Below, in pieces: positions 1-7,554 of a DNA stretch of 17,009 bases. Position 1 is the first letter of the stretch; each line of letters begins with the position of its first letter. A model generated the notes under the pieces. That model saw only the letters and a program-made list of their open reading frames with translations, was not told where the DNA came from and ran no database searches. The stretch is taken from the NCBI GenBank assembly GCA_002422225.1, contig DITX01000017.1, forward strand, positions 1 through 17,009, in the 5' to 3' direction. Both the position numbers and the translations under genes were made by a program. This DNA comes from Gammaproteobacteria bacterium UBA6173 (GTDB taxonomy: Bacteria; Pseudomonadota; Gammaproteobacteria; Pseudomonadales; Pseudohongiellaceae).

Positions 1-60
1 CTTTCGTTCGGTCAGATTTTTTACTACCGACAGCCGGACGTTTATTGAAAGAGGCCCAGC

Positions 61-1209
61 ATGATTCGAGACCAGGAAACACTAAATCAACTCATTGATA
101 TGGTTGAGCGTTTTGTCCGGGAGCGATTGATCCCTGCCGAACATCAGGTAGCGGAAGACTACAAAGTACCAGACGAAATTATCCAGGAAATGAAAGAACT
201 GGGCCTGTTCGGCATGACCATACCGGAAGAATACGGCGGCCTTGGGCTGACAATGGAAGAAGAGATCTATGTTGCCATGGTGCTGGGACATACCTCACCG
301 GCCTTCCGCTCTATTTTGGGCACCAATAACGGTATTGGTTCAGCTGCCGTGGTGTTTGATGGGACTGAAGAGCAGAAGCAGAAATTCCTGCCGAAATACG
401 CCAGTGGCCAATGGATAGGTTGCTTCTGCCTGACCGAGCCTGATGTAGGCTCCGATGCCGGTTCATTAAAAACAACCGCCGTGCGCGATGGTGATCACTT
501 CATTATCAATGGCACAAAACGTTACATCACCAACGGCCCGGTTGCCGATACATTTAATGTGATGGCACGCACTAACCCGGATATCAAGGGAGCACGCGGC
601 ATCTCTGCCTTTATTGTGGAGAAGGGCACACCTGGCATCATTCTTGGCGCGATCGACAAAAAAATGGGCCAAGCTGGCTCTCTGACCTGCGATGTGATTT
701 TTGACAATTGCCGTGTTCCTGCCGCCAATATGATCGGCAAAGAGGGTGATGGATTTATCACTGCCATGAAGGTATTGGATCGTGGCCGCCTGCATATTGC
801 GGGCTTCAGCGTTGGCATCGCAGAACGACTGATTGATGACGCATTGCATTACGCCATGGACCGCAAGCAGTTTGGTGTGGCAATTGCTGAGCACCAACTG
901 ATCCAAGCCATGCTGGCTGACTCAAAAACGGAATCTTACGCTGCACGCTGCATGGTGCTGGATGCGGCACGCATGCGTGATGACGGCAAAAACGTCAGCA
1001 CCGAATCCGCGGCCTGCAAACTGTTTGCAACGGAAATGGTGGGACGTGTCGCTGATCGTGCTGTGCAGATTCACGGCGGCGCCGGATACATCTCTGAATA
1101 CGCCGTCGAGCGCTTCTACCGCGACGTGCGTTTATTCCGCTTGTATGAAGGCACCTCACAGATCCAGCAAATCATCATCGCGCGCAACATGATCAAAGCC
1201 GCCTCCTGA
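61..1209 (+). CDS. acyl-CoA dehydrogenase, MCAD-type (382 aa)
   Basis: FAD-dependent acyl-CoA dehydrogenase catalysing the alpha,beta-dehydrogenation of an acyl-CoA thioester, with electrons passed to ETF. It has the full family layout: an N-terminal helical domain (about 1-115), a middle beta domain with the flavin-contacting stretch CFCLTEPDVGSDAG (about 121-134), and a C-terminal helical domain with RKQFG and QIHGGAGY. The C-terminal LYEGTSQIQ carries the usual catalytic glutamate at E363, the position used by medium- and short-chain enzymes. Length (382) is normal. The ATG is preceded by GAGG six bases upstream. It stands alone in this window; the next gene begins about 290 bases downstream, so it may end an operon that starts outside. 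The chain length or branching of the substrate cannot be read from sequence alone. Confidence 0.95.
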   Translation: MIRDQETLNQLIDMVERFVRERLIPAEHQVAEDYKVPDEIIQEMKELGLFGMTIPEEYGGLGLTMEEEIYVAMVLGHTSPAFRSILGTNNGIGSAAVVFDGTEEQKQKFLPKYASGQWIGCFCLTEPDVGSDAGSLKTTAVRDGDHFIINGTKRYITNGPVADTFNVMARTNPDIKGARGISAFIVEKGTPGIILGAIDKKMGQAGSLTCDVIFDNCRVPAANMIGKEGDGFITAMKVLDRGRLHIAGFSVGIAERLIDDALHYAMDRKQFGVAIAEHQLIQAMLADSKTESYAARCMVLDAARMRDDGKNVSTESAACKLFATEMVGRVADRAVQIHGGAGYISEYAVERFYRDVRLFRLYEGTSQIQQIIIARNMIKAAS

Positions 1210-1230
1210 CCTACTTACCACTAAACCCCA

Positions 1231-1244
1231 TTGATTTATATCAG
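1231..1244. promoter_or_regulatory. FNR/Anr-like box upstream of speD
   Basis: The sequence TTGATTTATATCAG matches the FNR/Anr consensus TTGAT-N4-ATCAA at 9 of 10 defined positions. It lies about 255 bases upstream of the speD start, with a long leader between. The window itself encodes an FNR-type regulator whose recognition helix would bind this consensus. One near-match in AT-rich DNA can arise by chance, so this is a candidate only. Confidence 0.35.
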
Positions 1245-1388
1245 TAATGTGACAGCAAATTCATACGCATCATGTGCAAATACAAGAAATTTGCTTGTAA
1301 TTCCCTCAAAAATACTTAAACTCCTCCCCCTCTGCAAATTTCAGTCTTTCTGAAACAGTCAGGTAACGGTACTTTTTTGATACATCAA

Positions 1389-1410
1389 CAAACCAACCAC
1401 GTATGGTTTG
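1389..1410 (+). promoter_or_regulatory. hairpin in the speD leader
   Basis: CAAACCA and TGGTTTG form a perfect 7-bp stem around an 8-base loop, ending 88 bases before the preferred speD ATG. No T-run follows, so it is not a standard terminator. The ATG of a 17-codon open frame (1403-1456) starts in the loop and runs through the 3' arm. It could be a leader structure; function is unknown. Confidence 0.3.
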
Positions 1411-1498
1411 GAGGCTAATAGCCCAAACAGACACTGCTGCACTTCAGCAACACTGACGGACTATGAGTTCACCGCCATCTTTTTTTGGGGCAAGGATT

Positions 1499-2002
1499 AT
1501 GAGCACAATCTCCTCCATTAAAGAGACTCTCAAAGCAAACACCGCCAGTGAGAGCATCAGCAGCGCCAACGAAAGTGAATGGCCAGGTTTTTCTGCACCT
1601 GCTGCTGACGAAGCTAAAGATCACTTTATCAGACGTAACGGAATTGAATTTGCTGGCACACACCTGCTTATTGATTTCTGGGGCGCGCGCAATCTTACTG
1701 ACCTAAACCTCATGGAAGCCAAATTCCGCGAGTGTGTCGAGAAGTGCGGCGCCACCTTGCTACATATCCATTTACACCACTTCACCCCTAACGGCGGCAT
1801 CTCAGGCGTTGCAGTGTTGGCAGAATCACACATCAGTGTGCATACTTGGCCAGAGCGCTGCTACGCTGCGTTTGATATTTTTATGTGTGGCGATGCGCAA
1901 CCTGAAAAGGCCATTCCAATCTTGAAGGGCGCATTCAAACCCGAACGGATTATCGTTGGCGAGCAATTGCGTGGCCTGACTCAGACGACACCAGACAATT
2001 GA
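1499..2002 (+). CDS. speD: S-adenosylmethionine decarboxylase proenzyme (167 aa)
   Basis: Pyruvoyl-dependent enzyme that decarboxylates S-adenosylmethionine to supply the aminopropyl donor for spermidine synthesis. It belongs to the short class 1b (SpeD/SpeH) family. The self-cleavage site is clear: ...AES110HISVHTWPE, where Ser110 becomes the pyruvoyl group and splits the proenzyme into beta and alpha chains. The downstream FMCGD carries the conserved catalytic cysteine (C130). A longer frame begins at an ATG at 1463, but the ATG at 1499 has AAGGA just upstream and gives an ordinary family length, so I chose it. The N-terminal ~40 residues are Ser/Ala/Glu-rich and longer than in minimal SpeH proteins. 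It overlaps speE by four bases, so the two are very likely translationally coupled. Confidence 0.93.
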   Translation: MSTISSIKETLKANTASESISSANESEWPGFSAPAADEAKDHFIRRNGIEFAGTHLLIDFWGARNLTDLNLMEAKFRECVEKCGATLLHIHLHHFTPNGGISGVAVLAESHISVHTWPERCYAAFDIFMCGDAQPEKAIPILKGAFKPERIIVGEQLRGLTQTTPDN

Positions 2003-2880
2003 CCCAGGAAACCACTAACAGGCGCTGGACGGAAACGCTGTATTCCTCATATGGTCAGAGTTTCCGCGTTGACGAGGTGCTGCTCGAAGAAAAATCCGAC
2101 CATCAGCACTTGATGATATTCCGCAACGAGCAATTTGGCCGCGTACTGGCACTTGATGGTGTTGTACAGACCACTGAACGCGATGAATTCATTTATCACG
2201 AGATGCTCACGCATGTGCCCCTGATTGCCCATGGTAATGCCGAACGCGTGCTGATTATTGGCGGCGGTGACGGCGGTATTTTGCGAGAAGTCTGTCGTCA
2301 CAACACCGTCAAACATGTCACCCAAGTTGAGATCGACGCGTCAGTCATTGAATTGGCAAAAACCTGGTTTCCATCACACAGTAATGGCGCCTATAACGAT
2401 AAGCGCGCCACGATTGTGGTTGGCGACGGCTTCGATTTTGTGCAAACCACCCAAGAGCGTTTTGACGTCATCATTTCAGACTCAACAGATCCGCTTGGCC
2501 CTGGGGAAGTTTTGTTCAGCAAAGACTTTTACGCGGGATGCCAGCGCAGTCTGAACCCGGGTGGTGTGCTGGTGACTCAGAACGGCGTACCGTTTATGCA
2601 GCCCAGTGAACTGACTAATACCGCCGCACGGCTGTCAAAACTGTTTGTAGACAGACGCTTCTACACCGCTGCTGTGCCCAGCTATATTGGTGGATTGATG
2701 ACGTTTGCATGGGCGACTAACAACCCTGAACTGGCAGACATCGACCTCGACACCCTGAAACAGCGCTGGATGTCCCAACACATCACATCACGCTATTACA
2801 CGCCCGACATGCATAAAGCCGCTTTTGCCTTACCACGCTATTTGCTGGACATGCTGCAGACCGAGTATCCTGCTACCTGA
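1999..2880 (+). CDS. speE: spermidine synthase (293 aa)
   Basis: Polyamine aminopropyltransferase making spermidine from putrescine and decarboxylated S-adenosylmethionine, the product of the neighbouring speD. It aligns by eye with E. coli SpeE along most of its length: WTETLYSSYGQ near the start, LDGVVQTTERDEFIYHEM (52-69), the nucleotide-binding GGGDGG (88-93), and the active-site DSTDPLGPGEVLF (161-173) with both aspartates. The start is TTG, whose bases overlap the speD TGA stop (TTGA). No in-frame ATG lies near the expected N-terminus, and the N-terminal length fits the family, so the rare start seems real and implies coupling to speD. It is cytosolic, with no signal peptide. Confidence 0.95.
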   Translation: MTQETTNRRWTETLYSSYGQSFRVDEVLLEEKSDHQHLMIFRNEQFGRVLALDGVVQTTERDEFIYHEMLTHVPLIAHGNAERVLIIGGGDGGILREVCRHNTVKHVTQVEIDASVIELAKTWFPSHSNGAYNDKRATIVVGDGFDFVQTTQERFDVIISDSTDPLGPGEVLFSKDFYAGCQRSLNPGGVLVTQNGVPFMQPSELTNTAARLSKLFVDRRFYTAAVPSYIGGLMTFAWATNNPELADIDLDTLKQRWMSQHITSRYYTPDMHKAAFALPRYLLDMLQTEYPAT

Positions 2881-2915
2881 ACTCAACACCAGCACCAGTC
2901 TTATTTGGGTACCCC

Positions 2916-3680
2916 ATGTCCACCCGGCAGTTCAGAATTCTGACGCTTAATATCCATAAAGGTTTTGCTCTGGGTCCGAAACGACTGGTATTGTCATACA
3001 TTCGTGATCATCTTCGCGCCAACAAGGCCAACCTGGTGTTTCTTCAGGAAGTTGTAGGGGACAATCAGCATCACCGGAAAAATGTGCGCCACTGGCCGGC
3101 AGGCACACAGCTTGAGTTTTTGGCGGATACAGTCTGGTCACATCACGCCTACGGAAAAAACGCCATTTATCAACATGGTCACCATGGCAATGCCATTCTG
3201 AGTGAACAGCCGTTTATCAATTGGGACAATATCGACGCTTCGTTTGTGAACTTTTCACAGCGTGGTTTTCTACACGGCACCATTGCGGGCAGTGAGGTAG
3301 GCAGTATCCACCTCATTTGTATACATCTGGGCCTGTTGGAGCATGAGCGCAAACTGCAAGTCATGCACTTGATTGACCATGTCAGGCGCACGGTGCCGCC
3401 AGAACATCCTTTGATTATTGCAGGGGATCTGAACGATTGGCGTCGCACAACCCATTTAGCGCTCACCAAGGCACTGGGTGTTCAGGAGGCGCACGAAGTC
3501 GTCACCGGCCGTTGCGCCAGAACCTTTCCGGCGTTTTTGCCGATGCTGCCAATGGACCGCATTTACCTGCGAGGTTTTGATATCCATAACTGCCAAATTT
3601 TGTCGGGTGACAAATGGCGGGAATTCTCGGATCATTGCGCTTTGATGACCGATGTAAGTCTTTTAAAACCAGTAGGCTGA
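2916..3680 (+). CDS. endonuclease/exonuclease/phosphatase-family protein, YbhP-like (254 aa)
   Basis: Member of the metal-dependent endonuclease/exonuclease/phosphatase fold. The signature residues are present in order: LTLNIHKG (N12), FLQEV (E45), ICIHLGL (H137), GDLNDW (D171, N173), an MDRIY segment (D214) and the terminal SDH (S238-D239-H240). The family cuts phosphodiester or phosphate ester bonds in nucleic acids or lipids; the substrate here is unknown. No signal peptide is seen. The gene lies 35 bases after speE and 44 bases before a cardiolipin synthase on the same strand. E. coli likewise has ybhP next to clsB, so a role linked to phospholipid metabolism is a reasonable inference. 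The ribosome-binding site is weak. Confidence 0.85.
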   Translation: MSTRQFRILTLNIHKGFALGPKRLVLSYIRDHLRANKANLVFLQEVVGDNQHHRKNVRHWPAGTQLEFLADTVWSHHAYGKNAIYQHGHHGNAILSEQPFINWDNIDASFVNFSQRGFLHGTIAGSEVGSIHLICIHLGLLEHERKLQVMHLIDHVRRTVPPEHPLIIAGDLNDWRRTTHLALTKALGVQEAHEVVTGRCARTFPAFLPMLPMDRIYLRGFDIHNCQILSGDKWREFSDHCALMTDVSLLKPVG

Positions 3681-3724
3681 ACGCGCTGTCCCACACAAGG
3701 CACAAGCAGCAAAGGACAAGGATC

Positions 3725-5152
3725 ATGGAGACATTGTCAGCAGCCGAGTTGCTACTCTACATTTTGCCGCCGTTGTGGCTGATGATGGGATTTATTGCGG
3801 CCGGTCATATCCTGCTCAATAAGCGCGATCCCAAAGCAGCATTTGGCTGGATTGCGTTATGCATCATTTTGCCAGTCGCGGGACCGCTGATATATTTGAT
3901 TTTTGGGATCAATCGCATTCACCTACGCGCACAACGCGACTACCACGTCAAAATTCCGCGAGATGATCTGCAGACCATCAGTGAACCGGAAGGCACCCAC
4001 TTTCGCCCCCTATCCAACATCGGCGAGAACCTGACTCGCAAAGGGCTCAGCGACTGCACAGACCTACTGATGCTCGAGAACGGAGAAGCTTTGTATCCTG
4101 CCATGATTGACTGCATCAATCTTGCGCGCTCGCGAGTATTGTTAGCCTCCTATATTTTTGATCACAACAGCAGTGGGTTGGCGGTGGCAGATGCACTTGC
4201 TGCCGCAATAAAACGCGGAGTTGACGTCAAGGTGATTATTGATGGCATGGGCGAGTTTATGACGCAACCCAGAATTGGCCATCACCTTAAACGGCTCGGC
4301 ATTCCGTTCCACCGTTTTAACCCACTGACACTCTTTCCCCCAGCGCTCAATATCAATATGCGCAATCACCGGAAGCTGTTAATTGTTGACGGTGAATGGG
4401 CATTTACGGGCGGACAGAATATTGGTGATCGGCATCTTGCCATGCAAGACCACAACCCAGATCGTGTCTTTGATCTTCACTTCCGTTTAAAAGGCAAAAT
4501 TGTTGACGAGTTAGAATGGGCTTTCTGGAAGGATTGGTCATACTGTGAAGGCAAACACGAGGCGCCCGTCTTTCATGGCAGTAATACCCTGCAGCCACAC
4601 GCCGATATCTGGACACGCTTGATTCTGGATGGCCCAAACAAAGATCTCGACAAACTCAATCACTTGATGGTGAGTGTCATCTCAGCCGCACAGACTCAAG
4701 TGCTGATCATGACGCCCTATTTTTTGCCGATGTACGACATGATTGGCGCATTGATAGCCGCCCATCTGCGTGGAGTCCGTGTGTGTATATTGGTGCCCGG
4801 CCATAACAATATCAAACCGGTACACTGGGCCATGCACAACAATGTACGACAACTGTTGGAGGCAGGGCTCGATATTCGTCTGCAACCACCGCCCTTTGTG
4901 CATTCCAAACTCTTGCTGGTAGACGACCAGTACGCCTTGATTGGCTCGGCGAATATAGATCAGCGTAGTTTGCGCCTTAACTATGAGCTGGGCGTCGAAA
5001 TTTTTTCTGATAAGGTTAATGCGACATTGCGCGCGTATTTCAGCGCGCGAGAACAAAATTCCACCGCAATGTCCCTTGCGCAGATCAACCAACGCTCATT
5101 GCCAATCAAACTCAGAGATTCGATAGCGTGGCTTTTTTCACCGTATCTGTGA
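3725..5152 (+). CDS. cls: cardiolipin synthase, phospholipase D superfamily (475 aa)
   Basis: Inner-membrane enzyme that condenses phospholipids to cardiolipin. Two hydrophobic segments at about 8-30 and 40-62 form the PLD N-terminal membrane anchor. Two HKD motifs follow: HRKLLIVD with GGQN (H215, K217, D222) and HSKLLLVD with GSANIDQRS (H393, K395, D400), so both halves of the active site are intact. Length is typical of ClsA-type enzymes; E. coli ClsB, the usual partner of ybhP, lacks the two membrane segments. The open frame extends back to 3614 inside the preceding gene, but the ATG at 3725 follows AAGGACAAGG and begins the first membrane helix properly. Its 3' end overlaps the tail of the convergent stress-protein gene by 41 bases. 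Confidence 0.93.
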   Translation: METLSAAELLLYILPPLWLMMGFIAAGHILLNKRDPKAAFGWIALCIILPVAGPLIYLIFGINRIHLRAQRDYHVKIPRDDLQTISEPEGTHFRPLSNIGENLTRKGLSDCTDLLMLENGEALYPAMIDCINLARSRVLLASYIFDHNSSGLAVADALAAAIKRGVDVKVIIDGMGEFMTQPRIGHHLKRLGIPFHRFNPLTLFPPALNINMRNHRKLLIVDGEWAFTGGQNIGDRHLAMQDHNPDRVFDLHFRLKGKIVDELEWAFWKDWSYCEGKHEAPVFHGSNTLQPHADIWTRLILDGPNKDLDKLNHLMVSVISAAQTQVLIMTPYFLPMYDMIGALIAAHLRGVRVCILVPGHNNIKPVHWAMHNNVRQLLEAGLDIRLQPPPFVHSKLLLVDDQYALIGSANIDQRSLRLNYELGVEIFSDKVNATLRAYFSAREQNSTAMSLAQINQRSLPIKLRDSIAWLFSPYL

Positions 5153-6032
5153 AACCTTCAGGTTTGATGACCAATACGTCCTGATCAACCAGATCCAGTA
5201 TCTTTTCCGCCGTACTACCAACCAGAAAGCGGTCAAGCGCGGAACGAGAGACCGCGCCCATCACCAACACACTGGCATCAAGCTCTGCGAGGAATGCTGG
5301 CAAGGACTCAATGACTTCTTGCTCGTCGATACGTAGGTTTGTTGGCGCAATGCCAAATTTCCCCAGCAAAGCTGCGGTTTTTTCTCGATACGCATCGACG
5401 TCCGGGCGCAGCGCATACAGGCCAGACACTGGCGGTTGATAACAGGAATGGAATAAATACACCTGCCCTTGGGTTGAACCCGCCAGCAATTGACCTGCAG
5501 CCGTGAGTTTCTGATCAAGATCGGCGGGTTTGTCATTGGCATGGTCGGGGTCGACAGCAACCACAAACGCGGGATGATTTGGCCAGGGTTTATCTTTAAC
5601 CAGCATCACCGGACAAGGGCAAAAGCGCAGCAACTGCCAGTCCTGATGTGACAACAGAAGCCGTGAAATTTTTTCATGATGTCGCGTGCTTTGCACCAGC
5701 AAATCTGGTTTGCTCTGCAAAACTTTATGAATAATTTGTCGATAAGGTGGATTGCCCCACAAAGCGTCAACCATCACTGTAAACCCTTGTTGACGAATGA
5801 CGGTTGCCATGTCTTCAAGTAGCTGGCGATTCCGGTTTAAATGCTCTTGCCTGAGGATGGCTGCCTGCGGTGGATCGAAGTAAAATCCATCCTCCAGATA
5901 GCTGCTGTGGTCACAAATCAATAACTCCAATTCAGCATGGGTGGCGCGTGCCAACCGAAGGGATTTATCAAGCGCCAACTGGGAATCCTGGCCTGGCTCA
6001 ATAATCACCAAAATCTTTTTGACCGACAACAT
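5112..6032 (-). CDS. tandem-domain universal stress protein, UspE-like (306 aa)
   Basis: Protein with two UspA domains in tandem (about 5-145 and 150-298), the arrangement of E. coli UspE. The first begins KKILVIIEPGQDSQLAL; the second ends with GAVSRSALDRFLVGSTAEKI (from G259), a degenerate form of the ATP-binding G-2x-G-9x-G-S/T loop in which the second glycine is replaced, as in UspE. UspE-type proteins act in stress survival and motility or aggregation and may not bind ATP. The frame can be read from 6140, but the ATG at 6032 has AGAGGAGA five bases upstream and begins the domain exactly. It is divergent from a second usp gene across 215 bases, and its 3' end overlaps cls antisense. Confidence 0.88.
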   Translation of the reverse strand: MLSVKKILVIIEPGQDSQLALDKSLRLARATHAELELLICDHSSYLEDGFYFDPPQAAILRQEHLNRNRQLLEDMATVIRQQGFTVMVDALWGNPPYRQIIHKVLQSKPDLLVQSTRHHEKISRLLLSHQDWQLLRFCPCPVMLVKDKPWPNHPAFVVAVDPDHANDKPADLDQKLTAAGQLLAGSTQGQVYLFHSCYQPPVSGLYALRPDVDAYREKTAALLGKFGIAPTNLRIDEQEVIESLPAFLAELDASVLVMGAVSRSALDRFLVGSTAEKILDLVDQDVLVIKPEGFTDTVKKATLSNL

Positions 6033-6247
6033 GCAATTCTCCTCTGTTCCTGTTTGATAGATATTTTTCATCTGGAACACTGTTTTCAATTGCAGATTAA
6101 GCCAATCGGACAGCCTTGGCAATCCATGCCAAATGGACAAGCCGGCTCACGGCTTCTCATTTAACGGGCACTCGGTTAAACTCTGAGTCATCAATAACAA
6201 TTATTGTTTATATACCCCCCAAATAATGTCATGAGGCGGAGAATGTC
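6033..6247. promoter_or_regulatory. 215-bp divergent region between two usp genes, with palindromes
   Basis: This is the shared upstream region of the two universal stress protein genes. It contains TTGGCA-N5-TGCCAA (6116-6132, perfect 6-bp arms) preceded by a further GCCAA (6101-6105), a small GC-rich repeat AGCCG/CGGCT, and CAATAA-CAA-TTATTG (6192-6206, perfect) just before a T/A-rich stretch and a run of six C. I find no good FNR box (TTGAT-N4-ATCAA) here, although usp genes are often under FNR/Anr control. The promoters cannot be placed with confidence. Confidence 0.4.
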
Positions 6248-6688
6248 ATGAGCTACAAAAATGTGTTAGTGGCCGTCGATCTTTCCAATGAATCTGACAA
6301 GATCATCGAGCGCGCCATTGAGCTTTCTGGAAACCAGGTTGATCGTTTGACGCTGGTACACGTTGTAGAACCCGTGGCAGCAGCCTACCCAATTGATATT
6401 TATGCGATAAATATGACCAAGCTTCAGGAAGAGGCTATGGCTATTGCCGCCCAGCGGCTGGCGAGTTTTGGTGAAAAATACGGCATTGCCTCTGATCGGC
6501 AACTCGTGTTAGCCGGTGCTGCAGCCACAGAAGTCCGCAGCAAGGCAGAAGAAACACATGCAGACCTGATTGTGATCGGCAGCCATGGCACGACCGGATG
6601 GAAACTGCTGCTCGGCTCTACCGCCAATAAGGTGTTGCATGGAGCCTCGTGCGATATCATGACGGTACGCGTAGGCAAACTGCACTAA
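6248..6688 (+). CDS. universal stress protein, single UspA domain (146 aa)
   Basis: Small soluble alpha/beta nucleotide-binding-fold protein of the UspA family. It begins YKNVLVAVDLSNESDKIIERA and ends with the intact ATP-binding signature GSHGTTGWKLLLGSTANKV (from about residue 111), G-2x-G-9x-G-S, followed by the last strand CDIMTVRV. It is therefore likely an ATP-binding type, unlike the neighbouring tandem protein. The ATG is preceded by GGAG six bases upstream. The FNR-type regulator starts only 35 bases downstream on the same strand, suggesting cotranscription. The role is inferred to be survival under growth arrest, oxygen limitation or oxidative stress; the client process is unknown. 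Confidence 0.92.
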   Translation: MSYKNVLVAVDLSNESDKIIERAIELSGNQVDRLTLVHVVEPVAAAYPIDIYAINMTKLQEEAMAIAAQRLASFGEKYGIASDRQLVLAGAAATEVRSKAEETHADLIVIGSHGTTGWKLLLGSTANKVLHGASCDIMTVRVGKLH

Positions 6689-6723
6689 GTTCAACCAGTA
6701 TTCACACAAGAACACGAGTCACT

Positions 6724-7527
6724 ATGTCTCAGCAACCCATGAATGGTTTTATTGGCATTACCAACAAACAGCCTGCGTCAGTGCCACTGGCCAGCACCGG
6801 CACTGTAAGCAGTGCTCGGCCTTGCCCGCATAATCCTGCTATCAGCTGTAGCAACTGCAGACTAAGTGACCTGTGCCTGCCGATTGCGTTGAATAAGAGC
6901 GAGATAGTGCAGCTTGATGAAATCATTGAACGCAATCGACCCTTGCGCAAAGGTGAACATCTGTATCGTCAACGCGACGAGTTCCGCTCAGTGTTTGCGG
7001 TACGAAGTGGTAGTTTCAAATCCTACGTTTTGGGGCCTGATGGCCAGAGTCGCGTCACCAGTTTTTATATGCCTGGCGAGATTATTGGCATGGATGGCAT
7101 CGGCAACCGGATACACGGTGTGTCAACAATGGCACTGGAACACTCGTCTATCTGCGAAATTCCATTTTCTCAGCTAGAGCGTTTGAGCCATCAACTGCCT
7201 AACCTGCAGAGCCGCTTTTTTGCCATCATGGGCAACGAGATTGTTAAGGATCAACAGATTCATACCTTGCTGAGCAGTTATACCGCAGAACAACGTTTGG
7301 CCTCGTTTCTGCTCAGCCTGTCGGCCCGTTATGCACGCTGCCAGCTCTCGCCTGAACGATTTATTCTACACATGACGCGCAGCGATATTGGTGAATACCT
7401 CGGATTGACTCTGGAAACAGTCAGCCGCGTATTCTCGTCATTGCAAAAGAAAGAAGTGATTCTGGTTAAGAACCGGGAAATCGACATAAAAGACATGACC
7501 CGATTAAAAGCCATCCTTGGCGAATAA
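6724..7527 (+). CDS. fnr: FNR/Anr-type oxygen-sensing transcription regulator (267 aa)
   Basis: CRP/FNR-family regulator with an oxygen-labile [4Fe-4S] cluster. Cysteines match those of E. coli FNR: C42-x2-C45-x5-C51 in SCSNCRLSDLCLP, plus C144 in SICEIPF (E. coli C122). A further cysteine, C34, lies just before. The cyclic-nucleotide-like fold spans about 65-160, the dimer helix about 165-190, and the helix-turn-helix 217-241 (MTRSDIGEYLGLTLETVSR), where E231, S234 and R235 match the residues that read TTGAT-N4-ATCAA. The N-terminus is about 20 residues longer than E. coli FNR. The open frame extends upstream into usp, but the ATG at 6724 is the sensible start; its ribosome-binding site is weak. 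It lies just downstream of usp and faces the persulfide dioxygenase gene. Confidence 0.95.
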   Translation: MSQQPMNGFIGITNKQPASVPLASTGTVSSARPCPHNPAISCSNCRLSDLCLPIALNKSEIVQLDEIIERNRPLRKGEHLYRQRDEFRSVFAVRSGSFKSYVLGPDGQSRVTSFYMPGEIIGMDGIGNRIHGVSTMALEHSSICEIPFSQLERLSHQLPNLQSRFFAIMGNEIVKDQQIHTLLSSYTAEQRLASFLLSLSARYARCQLSPERFILHMTRSDIGEYLGLTLETVSRVFSSLQKKEVILVKNREIDIKDMTRLKAILGE

Positions 7528-7554
7528 GCTCAACATGGTTAAACCGACTGTCGT

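Larger units (their letters stand above)
1210..1498 (+). promoter_or_regulatory. 289-bp leader region upstream of speD
   Basis: This non-coding gap separates the acyl-CoA dehydrogenase stop from the preferred speD start. It is AT-rich in its first half and contains an FNR-like box at 1231-1244, a perfect 6-bp inverted repeat TTTCAG/CTGAAA with a 5-base loop (1339-1355), and a 7-bp hairpin at 1389-1410. A weak -35-like TTGCTT (1291-1296) has no convincing -10. A 17-codon open frame begins at the ATG at 1403 and stops at 1456, without a Shine-Dalgarno sequence. I see no terminator for the upstream gene. The speDE promoter is inferred to lie here. Confidence 0.5.

Noticed and set aside
3614..3724. 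Upstream extension of the cardiolipin synthase frame, overlapping the EEP gene.
   Set aside because: The extension is hydrophilic and unlike the family. The ATG at 3725 has a good ribosome-binding site and begins the membrane anchor.
6054..6067. TTGAT-AGAT-ATTTT as an FNR box for the tandem usp gene.
   Set aside because: Only the left half-site matches; the right half shares two of five bases with ATCAA.
7528..7554. Possible terminator between fnr and the persulfide dioxygenase gene (TAAAC...GTTTA symmetry).
   Set aside because: Pairing leaves a one-base loop and a bulge, and there is no T-run; it would not form a stable terminator.
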